The translations under genes and the position numbers were made by a program. A stretch of 64,000 bases of DNA from Pieris napi. Lineage: Eukaryota; Arthropoda; Insecta; Lepidoptera; Pieridae. Below the pieces are notes generated by a model. The model was not told the origin of the DNA and made no database searches. It saw only the letters and a program-made list of their open reading frames with translations. The stretch covers positions 1,860,001 through 1,924,000 of the forward strand of contig NC_062255.1 in assembly GCF_905475465.1 (NCBI RefSeq), read 5' to 3'. Below are positions 45,801 to 54,117 of the stretch, piece by piece; the first letter of the stretch is position 1; every line of letters starts with the position of its first letter.

Positions 45801-48311
45801 AGAATGATACGTAAAAAACTTGACAATTTATTTAAATTCCAAAGTAACTAATTAATAACCTCAAATAGTTTTTCAAATCTTGTTAAATATTCTTTAATTA
45901 ATTTCTAGTAGCAAGACAAGTTTTTTATTTAATCCCCATTAACTTTGAGATAATAAAGCACTCAACTCGTAGTTTATTACCTGATCAAGTTTTGACTTGC
46001 GCCTTAAAAAAACTTGAAACTGCAAAATCGATTTTAATTCTTCACCAATATAAAGCTATGTTATTCACGAGGAACTTTTGGCTTGTTGGGTTAGCGCGCG
46101 AATCACGGCTATGCCAATGGAATTTTCTTTCTATGTGCCCAAGCTGCACGGTATATATGTATATGTATGTAGTGTGGACACAGTTTTGGCACTTAGACGC
46201 CTACTGTCCGTTGTGAAGTCCTGGCTTATTAAGCCACCCAAACTCCTTCCTCAGTTCAGAAGTTTCCTGGGGTTTTCGCAGGCTTCCAAGACCTCACTGC
46301 TCCGAGGATCATGAGGAAACCGTTTCATATTGAAGAGATTATTAATTAATTACTTATTCGAATGTTGTTCAATGACCATGAACTCTTAATTCGGCCAGCG
46401 ACCGTCTAGCCATCGACAATTCATTCCCTGTTATTGCTTAGTAATACATTTATATATATACTAGTAGACTCGGCCAAGCGTTGCTGTGGCTAAGATTTTT
46501 GTTATAATACATAGTAGTAAACTATTCAAGAGAAACGGCAGGAGAACACCAATCTACCATGCTTTTTTGGTGGTTATGCCATTAAATTGTAGCTTATGTG
46601 AAACGTTGGTAATTATTTTGATAAGGTTCAATACCTAGGTTAAGAATAAAGAGCCTTTTCTAGCGGTGGTATTTAAATAAAAAAAAAATAATAAAAGGAC
46701 GCTTATTGTGACGTAACTATAAAAGATAGAGACATGCTGTCGCGACATTTTTTATAGAAAGTGATGTGTCCTGAAAAGTTGTAATACATTATTTTGTTCT
46801 ATCATTAATAGTTTTCGCAGCGCACACGATTGAAGGAAGTTTTTTGTAAATTTTTTACACCTTGGGTTATAGATTATTCAAGTTTTATTAAGCATCCCTA
46901 ATTTTTTTGAAAATGAAACATAGCCTATGTCACTCGGGAATAGTGTAGCTTGCCAACGGTGAACGAATTTTTGAAATCGGTGCAGTAGTTTCGGAGCCTA
47001 TTCATTTCAAACAAACAAAAAATCAAACCTTTCCTCTTTATAATATTAGTATAGAATAACAAAATATCGTTTATATAATGAGTTCATGTTATCTCAACCT
47101 AGTTTTTTTTAAAATTACTGGTTCTCTTCAAAATATCGTAATAAATGTTTGTAATAATTAAAAGTATCTGGCATACTTTTATCTACCTAACATTAGTATA
47201 GTTACATTTTTATATTCTAGTAAATAATTGAAGCGTAAACCAAATGTTAGTAATCATCGCACACTTGAAGCCAAATTTTTCCCACACTCATAAATTGTAA
47301 TATAACATTCTCGTTTCCGATAAAGCCCATAAGTCACATTATTCTTTTGTTAATCCAGGGTCGCAACTCCACTAATGTTATGTTAGTTATAAGCTCATGA
47401 ACTAAACGATTAAAGCTAGTTAATACTTACCTAGCTTCCAACAAAAAGTTTCGTTTAATATTTTGTGTCACTTTATACGTGATATTTTGAATATGGGCGA
47501 AAATTTTATTAAAAAAAAGGGTGCGTGTACTTCGAAGTTATACTTCTTTGGCATTATTAAAAATAGTTTTTGATTGCATGCAAATAATTAATTACAATTA
47601 AATAATCAAAGACTGGAAAAGGAGTCATTATAGTCAATAAAGTTCAGTTTACTTTTGAAAAATTAAATAAATAAATATTTATTATTATTCTCTTACATTA
47701 AGTGTAACATAAATTCTATTATTATTCGAATGTTGTTTTTAAATTATGTCCAATGCCGTAGTATCTTTCGTGGGCAACTTCATTCTGTTAACTTTGTGTC
47801 ACGGTGCGCGCGCATCGTAAAATTTACTCTCATTAATTTTTCATAACGCGCCTATAGAAGTATAACTTCAAAAAGTTTACAAGCGAATCTTATCTTGATT
47901 TCAGGTTCTGAATAATGTTGGTCTAAGCAAAGATACCTTTGAGGATACAACGATGAAACATCAGGTAATCCATATTTATAATAAAATATATGAAAAAGAT
48001 ATATAAATTTAAAAAATTGTATTTTCCTCCGCATATTCTGTGTAGGAATTTATTATTTAATTTATTGGCTATTGTATTTTCTTGTTATCGCTGAAGTATG
48101 TAACGTATTTTATGAGTAATTTAAATATTTTTTTCAGGAAAGCAAAAACAATATCACCCAATACCTTTCGCCTGCAAGAAATAAAAACGATTATATTCCA
48201 GGAACTAACATTCGCAAGAATTTTGAATCCGTTCCGACGTCTGATATACACACTGATAACTTCCTCGATGATGAGGAAGGTGATGAATTATTGGCCAATT
48301 TAGATTTATGA
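33867..48311 (+). CDS. SMARCAL1: SMARCAL1/Marcal1 annealing helicase (14 coding exons, 671 aa)
   Basis: Exons: 33867-34197, 34276-34391, 34485-34585, 35285-35419, 36564-36669, 38979-39062, 39542-39722, 40566-40716, 41890-42054, 44041-44194, 44668-44799, 45366-45491, 47905-47964, 48138-48311. All borders are GT-AG and the phases join to one open frame of 671 codons. The protein is an SNF2-family ATPase that re-anneals RPA-coated DNA and remodels stalled replication forks. Residues 5-22 (KEEIERKRLAALQKIKNR) resemble the RPA-binding motif. One HARP domain follows at about 115-150 (KLWNFSTADYDELISKV). ATPase motifs: Walker A DDMGLGKT 196-203, DESH 292-295, SGTP 322-325, QKRFLIRRTKEQV 381-393, FAHH 474-477, then motif V SGLTLTAAD 532-540 and motif VI QAESRAHRIGR 556-566. 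The tail is acidic (FLDDEEGDELLANLDL). A single HARP domain is as in Drosophila Marcal1; the human protein has two. AATAAA is at 48339-48344. The long introns are full of repeats, but no exon is damaged. Confidence 0.95.
34760..35200 (-). repeat. LINE reverse-transcriptase tail, copy 5 (SMARCAL1 intron 3)
   Basis: Minus-strand frame with LKWRWTGHMMREKQEKWTKL, then GRQAKRWEDDVKKIAGSTW and MRKDWRALEEAFVERQ, the classic C-terminus of an RTE-like LINE polymerase. It is followed by a 3' UTR containing AATAAAGGC and an (AAAT)n tail at the 34760 end. It is 5'-truncated, and the best-preserved coding tail of this family here (88 codons open). Confidence 0.8.
35680..35716. repeat. Hairpin inside the pogo-like element
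   Basis: AATTTCAAAACGG and CCGTTTTGAAATT form a 13-bp perfect stem around a loop of about 10 bases. It belongs to the interior of the surrounding element; any function is unknown. Confidence 0.6.
35860..36155 (-). repeat. AGAAGTTATACTTC-family element, copy 1 (nested)
   Basis: The minus strand matches 47512-47880 and 57797-58170: GGGTGCGTGTACTTATGTAC, AAGACTGGAAAAGGAGTC, AAATTCTATTATTATTCGAA-like words, CCAATGCCGTAGCATCTTCC and CGGTGCGCGCGCATCGTAAA. It sits inside the pogo-like element 35523-36335, so it inserted later or was carried along. Confidence 0.75.
36909..38514. mobile_element. 1.6-kb inverted-repeat DNA element, family not recognised
   Basis: The ends are inverted repeats TGGTAGGGGAGCCCA (15 bp perfect), and a second block GGGATTTACT..AGCG follows on both sides. 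TAT lies outside each end (36906-36908, 38515-38517), suggesting a 3-bp duplication. About ten copies of a core GTCAGATT/AATCTGAC, often within GCGCGTCAGATT, are spread in both orientations. Two related blocks of about 70 bp at 37644-37715 and 37800-37870 (TCAAGCAATTTTCACGCGGT versus TCAACCGCTTTTGACCAGCT) show an internal duplication. There is no transposase-like frame; the 64-codon frame at 37679-37873 is not convincing. It lies wholly inside SMARCAL1 intron 5. Confidence 0.75.
38640..38665. repeat. (AC)n microsatellite
   Basis: A run of CA dinucleotides in SMARCAL1 intron 5, just beyond the 1.6-kb element. Confidence 0.8.
38745..38912 (+). repeat. Probable retroposon tail ending in (ATT)n
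   Basis: A unique-looking stretch ends in AGAAGAAAATAAAGATTATT and a run of ATT units, the form of a LINE/SINE 3' end. No other copy was spotted in the window. Confidence 0.35.
39830..39900 (+). repeat. LINE 3'-end fragment (SMARCAL1 intron 7)
   Basis: Contains TTCTTAAAAGGCCGGCAACG followed by CACTCGCGAGC, as in the LINE end at 44325-44495. Confidence 0.55.
40740..40860 (+). repeat. SINE fragment (SMARCAL1 intron 8)
   Basis: AACATCGCGAGGAAACCGGC followed by ATGTCTTAAATAC matches the body of the SINE at 21419. The head is missing. Confidence 0.5.
40850..41492 (+). repeat. AGAAGTTATACTTC-family element, copy 2 (long form)
   Basis: Starts AAAAAACGTGTGTGTACTTA and GTTAGAAGTTATAGTTCC, ends CGCGCGCATCGTAAAAATTT then GCCAAAAGAAGTATAACTTC. 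Interior words GACACTAACAATAG and CTAACTTCAGGGTGTCGG are shared with 58725-58945 but not with the copies at 47512 or 57797. It may be composite or carry extra sequence in the middle. Confidence 0.65.
41618..41740 (+). repeat. SINE fragment (SMARCAL1 intron 8)
   Basis: CCCCGGTCGTGTATCAATAG and TTCGCTCGAACCGTGAAGGA match the SINE body after the B box. A short TGAG/TGAGTGAA direct repeat follows. Confidence 0.6.
42170..42775. repeat. 62-bp tandem repeat, about ten units (SMARCAL1 intron 9)
   Basis: Unit starts fall every 62 bp: 42170, 42232, 42294, 42356, 42418, 42480, 42542, 42604, 42666 and 42728; the last is partial. Each unit holds GACAGTTTCTATGAGAGATG, then GACAGTTGACATTTGACAAT and TGTTTTATTAACATTTTATT. 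The central units are nearly identical while the outer ones vary, as expected from unequal exchange. Confidence 0.95.
42776..43139. other. Intron sequence, nothing seen
   Basis: Part of SMARCAL1 intron 9 without a recognisable repeat. Confidence 0.4.
43140..43295 (+). repeat. Dispersed retroposon tail, copy 5 (SMARCAL1 intron 9)
   Basis: AAAGAGTAAGTGTGGAGTTT, TCTTCTCCACACGAAAC and TTTGACGTTCAAAAGTG are followed by a (TTTGAC)n-like tail. It is more diverged than the other copies. Confidence 0.6.
44262..44310 (+). repeat. SINE head fragment
   Basis: CTGAGCTCGTCGGTTCGATA followed by TCCGGCTGTGCAC retains the B-box region of the SINE family. Confidence 0.5.
44325..44495 (+). repeat. LINE polymerase 3' end (SMARCAL1 intron 10)
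   Basis: CCGCGCTCCACCATGTGGAA, TCCTTCAAGAAAAGAGCGTA, GGCTGGCAACGCACTCGCGA and TGGGCGGTATCACTTAACAT run in the same order as in 23480-23735, and here extend to the 3' UTR end GCCTCCTGCCCGTTTGCCCC. Confidence 0.7.
44925..45065 (-). repeat. SINE fragment, minus strand (SMARCAL1 intron 11)
   Basis: Read inverted it gives GAGGTCTTAGGTTCGAAC (a B box) near 45040-45055 and the AGGCTTCAGACACACATG region, a diverged copy of the SINE. Confidence 0.5.
45540..45715 (+). repeat. LINE reverse-transcriptase fragment (SMARCAL1 intron 12)
   Basis: The frame starting at 45552 reads WAGAPKYQLLPFDQMQRRAC, then RIVNLQCLTDRFDSLSLQRH, the W.GAP...L..FD..QRRA.RIV...L..R...L..RR segment of LINE polymerase C-terminal regions. 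It is in the same orientation as SMARCAL1 but not part of it; the splice phases exclude it. Confidence 0.75.
45716..46460. other. Intron sequence, little seen
   Basis: Part of SMARCAL1 intron 12. A faint SINE-like word TATGCCAATGGAATTTTCTT occurs at about 46108. Nothing else was recognised. Confidence 0.35.
46461..47055 (-). mobile_element. Non-autonomous Helitron-like element, minus strand
   Basis: On the minus strand it begins TCTATACTAATATTATAAAG and ends GCCGAGTCTACTAG before T, matching the termini of 16055-16334. The TTTGTTTGTTTGAAATGAAT and CCGAAACTACTGCACCGATT words near the start are shared too. No Rep/helicase is encoded. Confidence 0.65.
47056..47511. other. Intron sequence, nothing seen
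   Basis: Part of SMARCAL1 intron 12 without a recognisable feature. Confidence 0.4.
47512..47880 (+). repeat. AGAAGTTATACTTC-family element, copy 3 (SMARCAL1 intron 12)
   Basis: Nearly identical to 57797-58170. It begins AAAAGGGTGCGTGTACTTCG with GAAGTTATACTTC and ends with GAAGTATAACTTC, the inverted form. The last bases are about 25 bp before exon 13 of SMARCAL1. Confidence 0.8.
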
Positions 48312-48338
48312 TAGTGTTTCGTGATTTTGAAGTTTGTA

Positions 48339-48372
48339 AATAAATAAATTATTCTTTATAAAAAAATGTTTT
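48339..48372. terminator. Convergent polyadenylation signals, SMARCAL1 and Kazal gene
   Basis: AATAAA on the plus strand at 48339-48344 (and again at 48343) suits SMARCAL1, and TTTATT at about 48367-48372 gives AATAAA on the minus strand for the five-Kazal gene. The two transcripts should end within, or just past, the same 60 bp. Confidence 0.55.
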
Positions 48373-48499
48373 ATTTATATCACCTTATGATATAGAGATA
48401 GAGAGACACAAAGTTCAGGGATGGCTATATTTTCCTTGGCTTGGCCGTTTTAGTAGAAAGAAACCTAAAAACTCCCCAACTTTTTTGCTGAGATATATT

Positions 48500-49348
48500 T
48501 TAACACGGTCCGTTACGGGTGACCGTCAATTCTTTGGCTTCACAATTCATCAAACATTCGCTGGAATAGGTCTGACCATCAGAGCCGCAAACGGGTTCCT
48601 CTACTTTCGGACATGAGCACTGTGGGCCACCTTCGCCAATGACGACCTTTTTGGGGGCACATATGCCCTCATGCTCGATATGCAACACCTCCAGCGTGCT
48701 TGATTCTTTTGCACAGTCAAACACACAGGGATTGTCGTACGTCAACCCATTACTGGCGCATACTGGTCTCAACTCTGTAGTGCAAAGACATATGGGTCCT
48801 GGGGCGACCTGGATCTCCTCTCTCTTGTTTCTGCATGGGCCTTCATATAAGAACTCCACGGCCTGGGTTCTCTGAAAGCATTCGAGTTCACATTGATTGC
48901 CGTAGGTTTTTTGCCCTTGACCATCGGTCCCACAGACTGGATTGTAATCGAAGGAGCAGGAGCAGATTGGTTCTTCCCTTTTAACCTTGCAAGGACCTTG
49001 GTATTTAACCTCAACATTGGTTTGTTGTTTCTGGCAGTCGAGTATGCATTCGTTGGCATACGTCTCGCCGTCTGTCCCGCAAACCGGATCAAGATTAGCA
49101 TTACATGGGCATAGAGGTTCCTCACGTTTCTCACGAGTGTCGCATTTGCCTGGTCCAGCGAGTTTGAGGTCTGGGTTTTTGGTGGCAGCACAATCAAGCA
49201 TACATTGGTTATTGTATGTGGTGCCATCAGAACCACAAACTGGGCTGAAACCTCGCGTGCAGACGCATGGGGGCAACGCGAAGCTGATGGGGACACAGCT
49301 CGCAATAATTGTAACGACTCCTGCCAAAAAGAAAACTGAATTATTCAT
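48500..49348 (-). CDS. Secreted five-domain Kazal serine protease inhibitor
   Basis: A 282-residue protein with a signal peptide (h-region VFFLAGVVTIIASCVPISFA, cleavage likely before LPPC) and five Kazal domains, each with C-x-C-x7-C-(about 10)-C-x3-C-x(n)-C and a PVCG/CASNG core. Kazal domains block serine proteases through the loop after the second cysteine; the predicted P1 residues are R, A, F, T and K in order, so different target enzymes are expected. Three of four linkers carry KREE after R-x or K-x (TREKREEP, KVKREEP, RNKREEI), fitting furin-type cleavage; the fourth has PKKVV. A minus-strand TATATAAAG at 49429-49437 lies about 80 bp upstream and supports the start at 49348. An acceptor-like TTTCTTTTTGGCAG ending at 49321 is in phase 1, so an upstream first exon is a competing model. 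The gene is convergent with SMARCAL1. Family clear; exact start less so. Confidence 0.9.
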   Translation of the reverse strand: MNNSVFFLAGVVTIIASCVPISFALPPCVCTRGFSPVCGSDGTTYNNQCMLDCAATKNPDLKLAGPGKCDTREKREEPLCPCNANLDPVCGTDGETYANECILDCQKQQTNVEVKYQGPCKVKREEPICSCSFDYNPVCGTDGQGQKTYGNQCELECFQRTQAVEFLYEGPCRNKREEIQVAPGPICLCTTELRPVCASNGLTYDNPCVFDCAKESSTLEVLHIEHEGICAPKKVVIGEGGPQCSCPKVEEPVCGSDGQTYSSECLMNCEAKELTVTRNGPC

Positions 49349-49428
49349 TTGGTAATTATGTAAATTATATTCGGAAAAATCAAAGTTAGTAATTTGAGTA
49401 AAATTTTAATTGTGATACGTTAAAGACT

Positions 49429-49437
49429 CTTTATATA
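49429..49437 (-). promoter_or_regulatory. TATA box of the five-Kazal gene
   Basis: Minus-strand TATATAAAG about 80 bp before the start codon, which would place transcription start near 49405 and leave a leader of about 57 bases. Confidence 0.55.
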
Positions 49438-49449
49438 CAATAAAATGAA

Positions 49450-49600
49450 ATGCAAAATATGTTGCTAAGCTCAAAACTCGAAGACGGCTGGACCAATTCG
49501 ATTTTTTTTTATTTATACCTTGAACTATGCGGAAGGTTTTTAAGGAGAGAAAATTTGTAAAAAACATTAAGGCGAAAAGAAGTTCTCGGGGACAGCTAGC
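49450..49600 (+). repeat. Possible Helitron-like fragment
   Basis: CTCAAAACTCGAAGACGGCT, GGACCAATTCGA and the end GGGGACAGCTAGC resemble the 'target cell' wording and CTAG end of the Helitron-like elements. The 5' end is not defined. Confidence 0.35.
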
Positions 49601-49744
49601 ATAAAATAAAATTAGTGTAAATGTGTTTTAATTGAAGTATCTTCCTCGCATTACTTTGACTGTAAGAGACAAAACTACTTTAGTTAAAAAAGTGATTTAC
49701 TTTCTATATATATGTTTAACTGAACTCAAAATATTCGTATAGGT

Positions 49745-49935
49745 AAACAAGTACACTTATGAACGTCAAAAAAAAAATTGTAAATTTACATTTACTACCA
49801 GTTCGCACGTCAAGGGCGTAGAGCGGGCAAGAAGAACTGGCAAGAAACTTTCAGCCACTCTTTAATCGCTAAGTTTTTAGTCATACAAAATGTTTCAACT
49901 GGAGCAAATCAATCCCAAGGATTAGGATCATTTAA
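49745..49935 (-). repeat. Dispersed retroposon tail, copy 6
   Basis: Inverted copy with ACACTTATGAACGTCAAAAA, TTACTACCAGTTCGCACGTC, AAGGGCGTAGAGCGGGCAAG and CAATCCCAAGGATTAGGATC. It is closest to 24990-25240. Confidence 0.75.
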
Positions 49936-50913
49936 GTATTCGTCAACTGAAACCTGACCCTAAAATGAGTTTTGATATTTAACACAATGTCGGCAGTAGA
50001 AATAAATTTGGTTTATATTTTCTTTTTTAAAAATTTGATTAAAAGATCATAACTTAAACCTTGATAATTTAAATTCAGATAAATGATTATTGGTCTCTCA
50101 TATAAACATTATTTAAATGAACTTTTTACAAAGCACCTTAGCAAAAAACATGATAAATTATTATTAATCACCACCATGGCTCGAAAAGTGGGTTTTATCT
50201 AGATGATCTGGTAAAAAACTTGCTCACTCTTCAATGCCAAATGAGTTCATGTTTTTTTGTACCGTTTTGATATACATATTTGCGGTAGCGTCTGCGTTAT
50301 TGAGTCGGAGCGAAGAGCGATTTTTAAAGAGAAGCGTGCCTGTGTTGCTAGTTCGAGTCGGTGTTGCTAGGTGAAATAAATTAATGGTAAGAAAGAACGG
50401 GATTGTAAAAAGATATACTTTTGGCGCTACAAGCATCCATGATCAAAAAGGAGCTGTGAGTGTAATAAATACTAAATCATACACAAAACTAGATATGTTT
50501 TGACATTTTATTTACTTAAGAGTTATTTTATAGTTCTAGTAGCCATTCTATTGCACTTATTCTTGCTATCCGAGTTGCTATCACACACCTTAGTGTTTTT
50601 ATTATCTATATGTAATAATTAACATAATTAGATACCTATAAGATTATCTGGTCAATCAATTATATGAAGATGTTATTAAAATAATAAGAGTTAACGACTC
50701 AATTATTTTCTAGGATTACATTATATATGCATTGACAAGTTTTCCTGTTACTTACTCGATACTTAGTTTGTTTAACGACTCGTATGCTAACAATATTACT
50801 TACTTAACATAAAACTGCACCTTTATATGCCGTGAGAAGGAAAATAAATACAGAATAATCGGTAAATATTTAATAATCTTGGCATACAAAACATTAAAAC
50901 TTGTCTTCTACTA
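49936..50913. other. No gene seen
   Basis: A GC-richer patch at 50270-50370 gives an open frame on the minus strand without a recognisable domain. A short ATGTTAA/GTAAGT pair near 50798 on the minus strand could act as a tiny first exon for the Kazal gene, but its TATA-like word is too close to fit. Confidence 0.3.
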
Positions 50914-52025
50914 TAGGTCTACCAGAATCTGATGGCAAAAAAAAAATTAAAAATTAGCGATTTTCATATGGCAACAAAAAAAAAATTTCGGTTGTCAACT
51001 GAAATTTCGAGGAATTGTTTTTGTTTTGGCTTCAAATTTCCTTTAAAAAGTGGTGAAAATGTCGAAGAAACCTCTTCGATCGCAAGCAAGAAGTATTGTT
51101 TTCAGTGTTTATCAAAGAATACTTGATCAACAAGGTGCAGAACATGCACAATCATCGATATTGAGCTATGTGCAAGTGTTGACTGGTTAGTAGGAATGAT
51201 ACGTCTTGATACTTTGGTTTATTGGATTTTCGTGTGTATTATATTATGTAATTATATAAACTTTGGTTTATTTCAGGGGTTTCTAATACTACCATAAGAC
51301 GAATTGTTGCCGAGGGCAGATCTAACAGAGGCGTATTTAGTACGCCCGGTAAAAAGAGGAAAGGTCGTTTTGATTTAGAATTGAAAAAAAACCTAAATAT
51401 CAGATAGATGAGATTTTTAAATCACACGGCCACGAAGTCTTGAGGCTCCCACCATATCATTGTACGTTAAACCCCATAGGATTAATCTGGGGAATAATGA
51501 AACAAAAACTTGCGGGTAAAAACGTTACTATACCTGCAAGTAACATAAAATTTTTAACAGAGAAGAGATTTAAGAAGCTTACTCTCAAGTTGGGATCGAT
51601 GAATGGCGAAAATCTTGTGAACATCTAATAAAAATTGAAAATCAGTTCATAGAACAAGATCAGTTAATTGAGATGCAGGAGGATAGGTTTATCTTAAATA
51701 CTGCGTCTTCCTCTTCATATGAAGACTTTTTTATGGATGTGCAGTATTTGGAACCATTTTCAAGTTCTAATAGCCTATAATTAATTAATAAACTCATGAA
51801 CAGAATAATTGGAGTTTTCATCTAAATTTCAAACCCCAAATTCGCCACAGTAAAATTTTCAAAAATTATCCTTGATCATTGGATAAATTTGTATATTTGC
51901 ATGTATCACATACAATCAGCCGCTTTAAGGGAAAAAAAGTATCAAAACGTTTTACTCCAATTTCCCCAGTATTGCTAGCGTCAATTTCTTTTTTCCCTTT
52001 TTGCCATCAGATCCTGGTAGACCTA
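50914..52025 (+). mobile_element. Defective IS630/Tc1-like transposon (1112 bp)
   Basis: Inverted repeats TAGGTCTACCAGAATCTGAT continue to 28 bp with one difference (the right end has GGATC for GAATC). TA flanks both ends (50912-50913, 52026-52027). The transposase inside is internally deleted. The word order and ends match IS630-Tc1-mariner-type elements of insects. Confidence 0.85.
51059..51780 (+). pseudogene. IS630-like transposase relic with an intron
   Basis: The start at 51059 gives MSKKPLRSQARSIVFSVYQR and a helix-turn-helix region; exon 1 ends at 51185 (G/GTTAGT). Exon 2 starts at 51277 (TTTCAG/GG) and reads GVSNTTIRRIVAEGRSNRG, so the join restores a known LTGVS-type motif in phase 1. 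After LELKKN a deletion removes the catalytic core; the frame resumes as YQIDEIFKSHGHEVLRLPPY and CTLNPIGLIWGIMKQKLAGK, the region around the last acidic residue of DDE transposases. The tail SCEHLIKIENQFIEQ then needs another frame, to the stop at 51780. It is non-functional. Confidence 0.8.
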
Positions 52026-52350
52026 TAATTTGTTTCGTGGCATTTGTTTTAAGGACCTAGATTAATACTTGCGTACTCTTTAAACTCTTAAGTGTGTTGT
52101 GTGATTCAGATACTTAGCGCTGTCTTACTCCGGAATGTCAAAAATTTATTCTTTGACAGGCATAAGTCTAGTCTCTGAATCTCACCCATTGCTTATTGTG
52201 CTTATTGTCAAAACTATCTGAATTATACTTAATAGTTTCGGCACCATTAGAGCCCTCATGATGTGCCTTAAAAATTCTATCTGACCATGAACGTGCCAAC
52301 GAATTTTACTAAGACTTTGTAAACTATATTTTCAATAATATTACCTAATG
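52026..52350. other. No gene seen
   Basis: Spacer between two mobile elements without a recognisable feature. Confidence 0.4.
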
Positions 52351-52677
52351 TATAAAATTCTCGTGTCACAATGTTCGTTCCCATACTCCTCCGAAACGGC
52401 TAGACTGATTCTTATGAATTTTTTTAGGCATATTCAGAAAGTCTGAGAATCGGCTACTATCTATCCAAACCCCTAAGTGATAAGGGGTGTCTACACCAAA
52501 AAAAAAATATTTTTTCGACATTTTTTTTGTTTTTATGATACATCATACATAAATACCCCTTAATTTTCACCCCTCTACGATCAACCCCATTTTTTTATTA
52601 TAGCAGATAGTTATTTTTATTAAACTAAAAAAGAATTCCTAGAAATACATGACAATACTTGAACGTTTGTCAGCTAG
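52351..52677 (+). mobile_element. Helitron-like element, copy B
   Basis: Matches 19303-19656 through TATAAAATTCTCGTGTCACA, GAATCGGCTACTATCTATCC and AAGTGATAAGGGGTGTC, and ends GTCAGCTAG before T. Its 5' end is slightly shorter. Confidence 0.6.
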
Positions 52678-52789
52678 TAATAAGGTAATATTCATAATCT
52701 GTAGAAGCAACAATAAAACTTCGTAAATTATAGTTGGTAACTTTGATATCTCTTGTGTCACAGGTTGTGATATATTTTTTTAAGTAACA

Positions 52790-52990
52790 GGAGGCTGGCC
52801 AGAAGACTCGCAAGTGCGTTGCCGGCCTTTTAAGAATTGGTGCGCTCTTTTTTAGAAGGACCCTAGGAGGCTGAAGGCTCACCGGATTTTAAACGATACT
52901 GACATTGGCAGAAGGCTTGCAAGTGCGTTGCCGGCCTTTTAATATTTCAGAAATACTTCTGTGGGCAACTGATTCCACACAGATTCTTTA
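52790..52990 (-). repeat. LINE 3'-end fragments, minus strand
   Basis: Two overlapping copies of AAGTGCGTTGCCGGCCTTTT followed by AGAAGGACCCTAGGAGGC or GAAATACTTCTGTGGGCAAC, inverted relative to 44325-44495. The duplication may be two insertions. Confidence 0.55.
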
Positions 52991-53289
52991 GCTAAACTCA
53001 TAACTAGTTGACCGCTAACTTTTTCGACACGAACACGTTTTTACCTCGATAACCTTGGCCATGAATAATGTTTGCAAAAAATTTAAGATGTATTAGCATG
53101 TGACTATATATGTTTTGATCATGTTATTGTTTTTAACCCAAGAAAATAAGATTAGCTTAGCGTAGAACTGTCTATTAAAACGTTAATGTTATGTTTGGGA
53201 GATGAGATTTAGAGCATTACTCCCGGATGTTCAATACGTTTTGGCAGACAGGACACTTTTAATTAGATAAGGGGGTAAACAAACGTATG

Positions 53290-53365
53290 ATAGCTATGAA
53301 AGGCAGTAACTGCAGCCCATGGACACCCATGCTGGTGGGTGCGTTGCCGGCCTTTGAGAGAGGTT
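53290..53365 (-). repeat. LINE 3'-end fragment, minus strand
   Basis: CAGCCCATGGACACCCATGC and GGTGCGTTGCCGGCCTTTGA are inverted words of the same LINE family. Confidence 0.45.
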
Positions 53366-53529
53366 AACGTTTAATTATTGTTATATTATCTCAATCGAGA
53401 GCTGATTCTACAGTTCGCTATACTTCATTAAATTCATGTGTTGTATTTCGTGAAGATATTTTATATTATAATTTTATGTAACTAAAGCTATATTTCAGTG
53501 TATTGTTTTGTTTTTTTGTTTGTTGTTTT

Positions 53530-53990
53530 GTTTTTGTTTAGAGCTGGTGATTATCTCGCTCAACGAATAAGTATCGCAATACAGCGAGGATGGCAGCGTT
53601 AAAGGTACACTGCCACAGGGACCAAACTTTTTAAATTTGTTTTAATTTTCTTTTTATTCATTTTTAATTGTTTTTATTATTGTTTATATTCTCTACGTTA
53701 ACTTTGGCCCGTGGGGTCCTAGCGCTATAAGGCTTTTTAAGGAAATAATAGGTTAGTCGACAACACTGAAGGGACCGAAGAGCTGGCAGCTACCTCGGAC
53801 AAAGAAGTAGTCTAGCAATTGAAAGGGGGAACGCTGCCAGTATCTTCGGAACCTTGCCTAAAGGGACTCCTTTTAATAATATATTTTAGGGCTAGTTATT
53901 GTTTTTGTTATATTAATTATGTTTGCTGTAGGATTACGAAATTCAAACTTTTGTAATACATATTTATATAGTAGTATTTAATTATTATAT
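53530..53990 (+). repeat. LINE 3' end with RAGDYLAQRIS-type terminus
   Basis: The frame reads RAGDYLAQRISIAIQRGWQR and then stops, which I recall as a C-terminal motif of a lepidopteran non-LTR polymerase, followed by a long T-rich 3' UTR. The identification rests on this one motif. Confidence 0.45.
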
Positions 53991-54062
53991 GTTTAGATTT
54001 ATTAACCTTGATCTTTGAGTTTCATCATATTGATATCGATTGGATTGACACCGCATCATAAA

Positions 54063-54071
54063 TATATAAAA
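54063..54071 (+). promoter_or_regulatory. TATA box before a putative small exon
   Basis: TATATAAAA lies 47 bp before the ATG at 54118, so transcription could start near 54093. In AT-rich DNA this can be chance. Confidence 0.3.
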
Positions 54072-54117
54072 ATGAAATGGTCTTATTTAATAAACATTCT
54101 ATAAACTTAAAACAAAA

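Noticed and set aside
48639..49355. Open frames on both strands across the Kazal gene
   Set aside because: Shadows of the five-Kazal coding sequence; the cysteine pattern is only in one minus frame.
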